Shown piece after piece: positions 42,330-64,000 of a DNA stretch of 64,000 nt. Numbering within the stretch: position 1 is the stretch's first letter; every line of letters starts with the position of its first letter. The notes beneath the pieces are model-generated. The model worked only from the letters and a program-made list of their open reading frames with translations. It was not told the origin of the DNA and did no database searches. The position numbers were made by a program, and so were the translations under genes. This DNA comes from Amoebidium appalachense (lineage: Eukaryota > Ichthyosporea). The stretch spans positions 6,944,001 through 7,008,000 of the forward strand of contig CAVNZM010000001.1 in NCBI GenBank assembly GCA_963693365.1, in the 5' to 3' direction.

Positions 42330-42615
42330 AATCTTTCGAGTCTCTTCCAGTGTTAGGACAGCAAAAACACCAACTACTAGTAGCCTATTTGGCGGATAAA
42401 GTTAGAGCGTCTCGTTCATACATAGACTTATCTATTCAGGATGTTGTGTGGTATAAATACGCAAAGATGATTATGTCTTGGTGGTGTAATCGTTTTTTGG
42501 TTGTACATACGCCACTAGCTGCATTTGATTGGCTGCGCTTGAAGACGCAGTAGGCTGTCAAGTGAGGCGCGGCCCCTGACGATGTCAGCAGCAATAAATA
42601 GTGCGTAAACCCCCT
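42330..42615 (+). repeat. Second, 5'-truncated 3'-end copy of the LINE family
   Basis: 42502-42615 matches 38463-38580: both contain TGCATTTGATTGGCTG, ACGCAGTAGGC, an AATAAA (42593-42598 versus 38553-38558) and GTAAACCCC. Upstream, the translated WWCNRFLVVH resembles WRCNRFLVSP of the first copy. A segment of about 300 bases present in the first copy (about 38160-38455) is missing here. Confidence 0.75.
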
Positions 42616-43057
42616 TCCGTACGCGTGTAAAAAATTTTTTTTTTGCCCGTGTAATTTGATCGGGGCCCCAACAGCGCTCGCTTCGCTCGCCCTCCCAAAA
42701 CCATCTGGTATCTTCGATTGCGATCTCGTGCACTGCATGACGTCACAAAACAGAACATCCTGTTACAGATTTCGATAGCACTGATAGGTGATTCGCAGGC
42801 GATCACATGTTTTATCGATCTACCCGCCAGTGTTTCCTGTCATTTAATGCAACAAAAGCTCCGATGCCCAATCATATATGTTCGATTCCCAATGAATGGA
42901 TTCAACGTTAAATTCACCAATCACATAATATCGTGTGCGATTCGATTTTCGGTTGCACCCTCGTTTCCCAAGCTCCCCCCCCCCCCCCCCCCCCCCCCCC
43001 CCCGCCCCCGCCCCCGCCCCCGCCCCCCGCCCCCGCCCAAAAATTTCGAGGTGGGAA

Positions 43058-43091
<34 letters not shown>

Positions 43092-43098
43092 TTTTTTT

Positions 43099-43144
<46 letters not shown>

Positions 43145-43685
43145 GGGGGAATCCGAGTCTGCAGTGTGCTTGCCATTAATTTACGGTGTCATTATTAATA
43201 AAACAGCTGCAGCATGTGAAAGTGACCTGCAATCACTTCTACACATTATTATTATGGTATTTTGACTACGTAATGATATCATAGGTATTAAAAAGGCGAA
43301 TGTCGCATGCATGGATGTATACGTAGTGTGTGCTTGACGTGTATGTGGTTGCGTGTGTGCATGTTCATGTGTGTGTGCCGTGTGTGTGCATTGAATGTGA
43401 CAGCATACTCTACATACACCGTGACATTACAGTTAAACTGTAAGTAACATTACAATCATAAACTACCACTCTGACATGCTGAACATTACTGGAAGTTAAA
43501 TGTTACAACTAACACCTAACAAACTGATTCTTAAGTTACTGTATTGACTAAGTCTTGGCATCATGATGCCAAATCCCATACTAATCGAACCTACTAGACA
43601 TGCCCTACGTTTGCCACCTGACCCCAAAGCAGCTGGCAGCCACAATAACAATTAGAAAAATAAAAAACTACGTGGAGGGATTGGC
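42616..43685. other. Spacer with mirrored C and G tracts
   Basis: Contains ordinary sequence, then a C tract (42976-43038), a G tract (43057-43090), a T run and a second G tract (43092-43144), followed by about 500 bases of AT-rich DNA. The 43600-43788 plus-strand frame overlaps the end of the minus-strand OTU/SANT gene and is not called. Confidence 0.55.
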
Positions 43686-46600
43686 TCACTTCCACCTATT
43701 ATCCGTGACACTAAAACTGAGCAGGCGGATGCCAAAAGCGGTGACCAGAGCATACAACATGGCCTTGCACCTACAGCATTGCATGTAAGTATGACACAGA
43801 TGGGGAGGGATTGCTAAAGTCAGTTGACAGACGCTACATTGTGCACTGGCTATCGTGCTCGGGTATGTGTGATAATAACTGGGGTGGAACGCTTGCGGAT
43901 GGTGCGGGTGCTGGCTAGGGGGAATCACCCCAGACTGTTGGGTGCTTTGGAATTCATCCGCCGAATCGGTTGACGAACTGGTGGGATCATGCTCCTGAGG
44001 GGCAACACCTGTGTTGGTGCTTGCACGTGAAAGGCCGCTGGGCTTGGCCTTCTTTGACGGGGCAGTCTGTGAATTACTCTGTGACTTCAGCCCACGTTTC
44101 GTGTTTCGTGCTCTCTCGCTTGCTTTCTCCGTAACTGTACTAGCAGCGGCTTCCTTAGCCCTCGCGATTTCCTCCCTCACCTCGGCGGCCACCTGACTAC
44201 GCAAACGTCTTTCCTTCTCAATGTGTTCTATTTTTGACTTGATTTGTTTCAATGTTTTGGAAAGGATGGCATCCAGCCCCACACCCTCCTCGTTGCCCTC
44301 CAATGCTGCATGGTAATGTGCAAATATGTCCTCCTCTGTTGCCGGCAACTTTTGTTCCGCAAGCGAAATAACAATACTTTCAATCAACGCGGTCTCCGCA
44401 TCCGACCATCTACCCGAACGTACCTCCTCGCCCACAGACACATAATACTCCAAACCATTCTGATCTGTGGTTCGTGTTTGCGTGAATCGTGCGCGCCGCC
44501 TTTGCGTTGGAACCGTGGCAGTGGCCTTGCCCCTGGTGGCTGTTGTGTTGGCCGTATGGGTGGTGTTGGACCCATCACCACTTCTCAGGGAAAGGTTCCC
44601 CCCTTCGCCGGATAAATGCAGCTGCATGGTAGACGGGCGACCTGGACGGTTTGGCTCTGGCCGCTGTCCATGACTGCATGTGTATGTGCGTTTGTGTGTG
44701 CGTGTGAATGCGCGCGCACGTGTACACATGTGTGTTTGTGTGTGCGTGCGCACACGTGCTCTGTGGGTGCGTGCGTGCGTGGATTCGTGCACCTGTGCAT
44801 CTATCCACACACGTGTATGCATGGACCATGATGCGCGGATGCATTGTGTGTGTGTGTGTGTGTGTGTGGGGGGGTGGGGGGGGGGGGGGGGGGGGGGGGG
44901 AGGGGCTGTGTGTGTGCGTGCACACGTGCATGCGTGTGTGTGTTTAAGTTTGTGTATGGTGTGCGGGTGTGCAGGTGGTGAGCAGTGGGGAAGGTGGGGG
45001 GGAGGAGGAGGGGTTAGACATCATGAAACGACGGATACAGGAGGGGGAGGGGATTGGGAGAGGGGGCTTTTCTTTCCCCTCCCGGGGGGGGGGGGGGGGG
45101 GGGGGAGGGGGAGAGGGGGAAAGGGGGGGGGGGGGGGGGGGGGGGGAATAAAGAGAGGGACAAGCAGAAATACCTGGATTTGGCCAAGTTAAGGTTTCGA
45201 TTATAAAGTACCAAGTGTGGGCAAATAGAGGATGCAAAAGAAGAAAAGTAGCAAATGCATATCATACGGCTCACCTGTTGCCACAATTCTCACACCTGCA
45301 TGCCTGGGTGCATGCCCGCTTGTTCTTTGCGCATATGCAACGCTCATGCCCATCGTATGCCTGCACTTTTCCCCCGCCGTTCTTAAAACCACAAAAAAAA
45401 CGTGTTCTATCCTTACTGTTTCTATTACAGCTGCAGCCCTTGGCGGGCAACCCACCGAACGTGTCAGTTGTGTTAGCGTTAGACGCCAACTCCGTCGAGT
45501 TTTCCGTGTCAACTGAGTGTGATGTCTGTGTTTGGTTGTTGTCCGAGATTTTGTTCGCATGCGACAAGCGAGGTATTACCACTGAGTAATGATCTGCTGC
45601 ACCGTTAAGTGATACGGGTATGGCAATGTTGGGTTCGATGACGGTGGGTGGAGTGACCGCAACTACACCGTGATTGGCAATCGTGCTAAAAATGGTTATT
45701 GGTATGCGGAGTGCGTTGGCTAAGCCCAGCACCATCGCGTCACCGGCTGCAGAAGCAAAATGGGCGCGCCGAGGACAGCGGAAATCATCAGCTACGTATG
45801 CGAGGGTCACCCTTGAAAGGAATCCTTGGTATTCTGCTAGATTTCGCCGCCATTCGTTTACCATTAGTTCGCGTAGCCGTCCAATCGCCTCTATAGGCTC
45901 CATATTAGCTGTAAACCCCAATGTGTTGAGGTGTTCACGGGTAGCTACATGACCGCTTTGTAGATACTGATTGATATAATGCCACACCGAATGAAACAAA
46001 CAGTTGCCGTCAGCGGGTGTTTCCATAAGCTCCATTCTCCAGGCACCCAGAATTTGAAGAAGGCGTTGTTGCTGGACCTCAGGTGGCCCGGATATGTCCC
46101 TGTGTTGCACATCACAAGGAAGAATAAGCAAAGACAAGAAGTGGGAGGGTGACGTAGGGCAGTGGTGGTGGGGTGGGTGACAGTGGGGTGGGATTGGGGG
46201 GGGGGGGGGGGGGGGGGGGGGGAAAGAGAGAGAAAGACAGATTATGGGGAAGGCGGAAAGGCCGAGGAGCAGAACAAGGGAAACCTTGGCGTGTGTGTGT
46301 GTGTGCGTGTGTGGGTGGGTTGGGGTTGGGGGGGGGGGGGTTGGGGGGGGGGGGGCATTAGATTATTAACAATTCTATAAGTGAATAAGAGTGTGTGCGC
46401 TCGTGGCTGCGAGGGAGGGTGCATGCGTGCATGCATGGGTGCGTTCGTGTGTGCAGGTGTGTGAAAGGGGAGGGGTGTGTGTGTGGGGGGGGGAGGGGGT
46501 TAGGCACTCTGAAGGGGGCCGGGCAGGTGTAAGGGAGTACTGATGAAGGAGGGGCTATGAACGGGGGGGGGGGGGGGGGGGGTAGATGCAGATGCTTTCA

Positions 46601-47398
46601 AATAGGTGGAAGAGAAGCAGGGAGCTTCCAAAAAGGTAGGATGGAAGATATAGGTATACTATTAGAGAATAATGAGAATTAGGGGAGGTAAGAGGTAATG
46701 GAGGACTTGAAAAGGAGGGACGAATGGGCAGAGGCCCTCCTGAGGGGGGAGAGGGGGGGGGGGGAGGGGAACAGGACAGGCATAATAAGTGGGCCTGGGG
46801 AGGCAGGTTGTCTGACAAAAAACTGGTGTCACTTGGGTTGGAAGGAGAGATGGATTGATACGTGCAAGGAAGTAAGGAGGTGGAGCAGTTGGGAGGAAGA
46901 ATTGTGGGAAGGAGGAGAGGGGGAGGGGGATGCAGAAAAGGGGGCGGGGGGGGGGGGAGGGGGGGAGGGGAAAGGGGGATGGGGGAAAGGGGAGGAGGCC
47001 CTGCAGGGAAAGGGGGGGAGAGGCGAGAGGGAGGAGCGGGGGGGCGTTGGAGGGGAAGGGGGGGGGGGGGGGGGGGGGGGGGTTCGGCAGGAAGCACCTG
47101 GCAAGCTGTATGTCTGCTGCCACGGCCTCGTCAAAGAACACTAGAGTGAAGAGCAGATGATCCGGGTCCTGTGCTGCTAAAGCAAACCCTTCGGAGCTGT
47201 GCACAGACCCAATCAGCTTGCGCATCGCACGCCGGGCGTTAAGCTTGCGGCCTGCTAGGCGCACACATGTTGACACGTTGAATGAACCGGGGCTCTCGTC
47301 ACTTGACCCCTCATCGTCATCGTCAGAGCCATCACTGTCGAAAGACCCAACCTCCATACCACACTCAGGCAAGGAACGGTTGCCATTATTGCCATAAG
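43686..47398 (-). CDS. OTU cysteine protease with CXC, SANT-like and C-terminal zinc-finger regions (5' incomplete)
   Basis: Three minus-strand exons join in phase: 47398-47098, 46099-45275 and 44673-43686, about 704 residues to the stop. The first (residues 1-99) is acidic (DSDGSDDDDEGSSDESPGS). The second begins an OTU-type deubiquitinase fold: ADGNCLFHSVW holds the catalytic Cys (about 133) and DHYSVV the catalytic His (about 270). It ends with a Cys-rich module (about 322-374) reading CSCNRNSKDRTRFFCGF then CICAKNKRACTQACRCENCG, which resembles the tesmin/TSO1 CXC pattern. The third exon has GRWSDAETALIESIV, a Myb/SANT-like region (about 460-525), a charged helix, and CSVCQLTLAIPPHLC with CCRC near the C terminus, similar to LSD1-type zinc ribbons. 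A chromatin or DNA-associated ubiquitin protease is inferred. The OTU exon donor overlaps an in-frame TGA, so reading through would instead end the protein after the CXC. Upstream exons are unresolved. Confidence 0.72.
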
Positions 47399-47490
47399 CT
47401 GCAGAGTGAACACAAAGACAGGGTGAGAGAATAGCTGGTCAATGGTTGCCAGGTCTATAAAGAACCCACTCCCAACCGAATCCCCCATCC

Positions 47491-47523
<33 letters not shown>

Positions 47524-47941
47524 ACACACACACAACATACATACACACACACATACACACACACACACCGCCCACACCCTCCCCACCCCCCTCTTGCTCT
47601 CGCCCCCCCCCCCCTGCCCTAATTCTCCACTTCCCCCTTCTCCCTCTCCGTCCCACCCTCCCGCCCTTCCTCTTTACCGACTGCCCTCCTCTCTTTGCCC
47701 CTCTCTTTCTGTCTTTTCCGCCATCCCTCCCTCTACCCTTTCTCCCCCTCCCTCCTTCCCTCCAACCCTCCCACCCACCCATCCTTCCCTCCCTTTCTCC
47801 CTACCCTGACCTCTCCCCCTTCCCCCCTCCCCTGTCTTTAACATACACACACAGGCACACACATACACGCCCCCCCCCCCCCCCCCCCTCTCCCCTTCTC
47901 TGTACCCACCCACCCACCCACCCACATTACACACACAAACG

Positions 47942-47989
<48 letters not shown>

Positions 47990-48545
47990 CAACACACACA
48001 CACACTCACTACACACACACAGGCACATACACACACAGACAAGCACACACCCACAGGCATACACCGTGACACACAGAAACTCTCTACCCACTATCCTGTA
48101 CTGCCTCTTGACTAATTGTATGCTTAAAGGGGAAGGGAGGGAAGGGGGAAAAGCGGAGGAGTGGGCTTTAAGTGGGTACACTGCACAGAATGGTCACACA
48201 AAACATATGGAACACGTTGCCACACATACCCTATCGGGTGATAGCAACATATAAGAGGCAAGCCAAAGCAGAAAAGGCAGCATGCCATGCCAAACAGATC
48301 ATGGGAGAGGCACAAAGGTCCATAAGATTAAGTGCAAGGGAAGGCCTGAGCGGTGAAGGCATTGGTATCCACAAGATGCAAAAGGACACACCTAACGTAT
48401 TACATAAAAAACAACTTCTAAAACGGAGGAACCACCTGTAAGGCCCAGAACAGAGAGACAGGGGAGGGGAGAGAAAAAGTGGAAAAGAGGCAGGGGGTGG
48501 TGGGGAGAGAGGGGGGAGGGGGGGGGGGGGAGAGGGGGGAATCAC
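47399..48545. other. Intron or spacer upstream of the OTU gene, mostly C-rich
   Basis: The plus strand shows a C tract (47490-47523), CA repeats, CCTCCC-type DNA to about 47900, (CA)n (47945-47988) and ordinary sequence from about 48060. This C-rich plus strand is opposite to the usual pattern for minus-strand genes here. A 90-codon plus frame at 48172-48441 has some protein-like composition but no partner exon. Confidence 0.5.
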
Positions 48546-48899
48546 CTGATGGACTCCCTCCGCTGTAGATGCATCTATCCGGCCGCCATGACGGGTTTGA
48601 TGCCACACCCAATCCCTGAGGAAGGGCTGGGGAGGGCACGTGCCAGCTTCGACAGAGTCCTCATGATCCGCTATGCAATAATCAATGTACCGTGCAACGA
48701 ATGGCTGTTCCAGCTTGGCATGATCTTTAGACCAAGATTTGTTTTCCTTAATGACTTTTTTGTTCACCCCATCTGGGTTGTTTGTTGAACCCGCTGCAGC
48801 CAAAAGACAAAAGGCGAGGATAACATGAACGAGAATCCTCAGCAAAGCCCAATGGCCTTGCCCACGTCCAATGCGGACGCGAGCATGTTTGTAACCCAT
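48546..48899 (-). other. Probable coding exon of an upstream minus-strand gene or 5' part of the OTU gene
   Basis: A minus-strand frame from an ATG at 48899 to a GTGATT donor at 48545 encodes 118 residues. These include a hydrophobic run HWALLRILVHVILAFCLLAA and then a hydrophilic segment (NKKVIKENKSWSKDHAKLEQ, FVARYIDYCIADHEDSVEAG). It could be a signal peptide exon. Equally, the hydrophobic run may be the pyrimidine tract of an acceptor (CTTTTGGCTGCAG) so that the exon starts at about 48796. The donor is phase 0 while the OTU gene's first known exon needs phase 1. A 31-base candidate at 48122-48092 would bridge them exactly, but this is speculative. Confidence 0.4.
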
Positions 48900-49009
48900 G
48901 CTCACACAAAATATGTACTGTCAGTTATGATCGAGCATTAAAGGGTGTTGTCTGTTTTTATTATTTTTATATGAGCCTACTGCAATATGATAAGGATGCT
49001 AGCGCTGTG

Positions 49010-49140
49010 TCACACCTGTCAACTGCCAGTCCAGGCTGTGACTGCCCGTTCAAGTACGCCACCACCTGCACGTGGTTGACGTGGTCTTGCTTAGCCCGCC
49101 TTTCGAGTTTATTCCTCGAATCAGACGCCACCAACGATGA
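49010..49140 (-). other. Possible coding exon, function unknown
   Basis: The minus strand reads SRNKLERRAKQDHVNHVQVV and AYLNGQSQPGLAVD and then meets a good donor (AG followed by GTGTGA at about 49017). The segment has protein-like composition, but neither its acceptor nor its partner exons could be fixed. Confidence 0.25.
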
Positions 49141-49216
49141 GCCACAAAAACGGGTCAGAAAACGGGTCAGGAACGATTCGAGCTGATTCGACCCATAATA
49201 GTTCGAACCGACCCAT

Positions 49217-49440
49217 TTATGCCCCAAATAAATTTGGCACCAAATAATTTGGCACGAACCTGGTGACGTAAAATGTGGCACGAATTTATTTGGCACCAGC
49301 CCGCTAGCGGAGCACATCCAGGGGTATCCCCAAGCTCCTGTCGGTGCCTGGGCGACATCCTGCCCCATTTTCACCGTTTTGCAGGCTCGTGCCAAATAAA
49401 TTTCGTGCCAAATATTACGTCACACCCTAGGAGCTTGGGA
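49217..49440. repeat. Fold-back (inverted) repeat
   Basis: GTGACGTAAAATGTGGCACGAATTTATTTGGCAC-like sequence at about 49263-49297 is repeated in inverse orientation at about 49388-49424. The inner arm CCCCAAGCTCCT (about 49328) pairs with AGGAGCTTGGG (about 49429). Shorter copies of the AAATAATTTGGCAC word lie at 49222-49256. The structure resembles a small fold-back element or terminal inverted repeats with no coding content. Confidence 0.7.
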
Positions 49441-49730
49441 ATTGAGGGTAGCACCCGATTTTCCCAGACTTTTATTGGTCAAAGGGTCCAAAACAGAATG
49501 CCGCTGCTCCACCATCTGCTCCAGATCTGGTAAGATCGACGCGCCTGATTGGTACCGCGGCCAAGGATCTACATTGCCGGCAAACAGCCCAGTCTTTCCT
49601 CCCCCCATACCCCTCTCTATCTCCAAAGAGACTCCTCCGACCGAGGCTGGGAATAAGTTACCCGCCGGGCCGCCACTGCCACCACCACCACTGGGCCACC
49701 GGCCCTCAAACACACACGTTACACACACAC
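49441..49730. other. Open on both strands; possible exon
   Basis: The minus strand reads PDLEQMVEQRHSVLDPLTNK with an upstream Gly/Ser-rich part, while the plus strand is open for about 125 codons. The minus reading looks more like protein. No splice partners or domain were recognised. Confidence 0.25.
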
Positions 49731-63059
<13,329 letters not shown>

Positions 63060-64000
63060 CTGCGTTTTCAGGGCAAGAAAAACTCAGAGATACATCCAGG
63101 CAAAAAGTGAATGCAAATGTAAGGGACTGTATAGATGGAAAATAAATCAACAACCAACTCCATAAAGTAAAGGCATTAGAATGGGCGGATGGGTGGTGAG
63201 GATGGTAAGCCTGATAACAATAAAAAAAACAGAAATAAAAAAGCCGTAACAGACGGTGTTACGTGGTTCGATATATGTGTATTTTGGATCACAACCTGAC
63301 CACCACAGCACAAGTTACGTGGACCAACAACTTCTTTCTCCACCCTGCCCTCTGCCCCCTCCCCCCCCCCCCCCCCCCCCCCCCCCTCCCCCCCTCCCCC
63401 CCATCCCTCCCTCCTCCCCCCCCGGAGCCTCCTCCACGTTGGCCTCAGGTTTCTTCCCTCCTTCCCCTAACACATACTACTGCTCCCACAATACAACGCG
63501 TCCACAAAGCTGCACTGCAAACACTGCCCACCCCCCGCGCACCACCATCCTCCTCCTACACTCCCCTTCCACCCCTTTGCCGCCTGCCCAGAAAAAAAGA
63601 AAAAGAAAAGGAAAACATCATCATTTCTTTGTCCCTCCCGCCCTCGCTCTCTCTCCCTCTCTCCCTTTCTCTCCCTCGTCCCTCTCTCTCTCCCCTCCGC
63701 TCCCTTCTTTTCTCCCTCCCTCCCTTCTTTTCCACTGTCCCCCCCTCTCCCTCCCCCCTCCCCCCCTCCCCCCCTCCCCCCCTTCCCCCCCCAACACACA
63801 AACACACACACACCAAACTTTCCATTCCCGAACTTCCCATAAAAACAAAAAGAGGGGCGGGGACGATGGGGTGGGAAGGGGGGAAGAGGGATGGAGAGGC
63901 TAAGCAGCAATGTTGATGTGGCAGGAGGGGGCAGGGTGGTGTGTGTGTGTGTGTAGTGGTGGTGGTGGGGGGGGGGGGTAACAATTATTATGCACAGAAA
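63060..64000. other. Intron of the ASPP-like gene running off the window
   Basis: Ordinary AT-rich sequence to about 63330, then C-tract and CCTCCC-type DNA (63358-63425, 63740-63792), pyrimidine-rich DNA and a short GT/GGT block at the end. No further exon could be identified with confidence. Confidence 0.5.

Noticed and set aside
43600-43788. Plus-strand frame ending at a GTAAGT-like site
   Set aside because: It overlaps the last exon of the minus-strand OTU/SANT gene, whose Cys-rich motif and phase agreement are stronger.
48172-48441. Plus-strand 90-codon frame with somewhat protein-like composition
   Set aside because: It opposes the surrounding minus-strand exons and has no splice partners or recognisable motif.

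Overview
This window looks like nuclear DNA from a repeat-rich, intron-rich unicellular eukaryote. Every convincing gene is split by GT-AG introns. There are no bacterial gene clusters, and no tRNA, rRNA or CRISPR was seen. The protein set (an ASPP-like ankyrin/SH3 protein, a two-PAS protein, a proteinase-K-type subtilase and a Vps62-like membrane protein) fits a single-celled relative of animals, such as an ichthyosporean. That taxonomic guess is inference and is not proven by anything read here.

Layout. (1) 67-3615, plus strand: the last six exons of a subtilisin-like serine protease; its 5' end lies outside the window. (2) 3616-8362: intergenic, largely microsatellite. (3) 8363-19832, plus strand: an apparently complete gene of about 16 exons. 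It encodes a signal peptide, a Ser/Thr/Pro-rich stalk, a Vps62/DUF946-like domain and a C-terminal multi-pass membrane region. (4) 19833-22509: no gene seen. (5) 22510-32036, minus strand: a PAS-domain protein with a Q/N/S-rich tail, 5' end unresolved. (6) 33-43 kb: a gene-poor stretch with a decayed LINE-type reverse transcriptase (36462-38580), a second 3'-end copy of the same family (about 42340-42615), GA-rich DNA and a possible relic exon. (7) 43686-47398, minus strand: an OTU-protease/CXC/SANT-like/zinc-finger protein; its 5' exons are uncertain (candidates up to 48899). (8) 49-51 kb: a fold-back repeat and unassigned open frames. (9) 51404-63059, minus strand: an ASPP-like gene with coiled-coil exons, ankyrin repeats and a terminal SH3 domain, 5' end outside the window.

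Most of the window is low-complexity intron and spacer: homopolymer C or G tracts, CCCCTCCCC-type DNA, and (CA)n/(GT)n. Two regularities stand out. Long C-rich tracts lie mostly on the sense strand of the local gene, so the plus strand changes from C-rich to G-rich near 20-22 kb where gene orientation flips. Many introns also begin directly in a GT repeat and end directly in a C-tract plus CA-repeat plus CAG. Coding exons were recovered by matching splice-site phase across these introns; exon boundaries are manual predictions without transcript support.

The genes are not an operon and show no obvious shared pathway.
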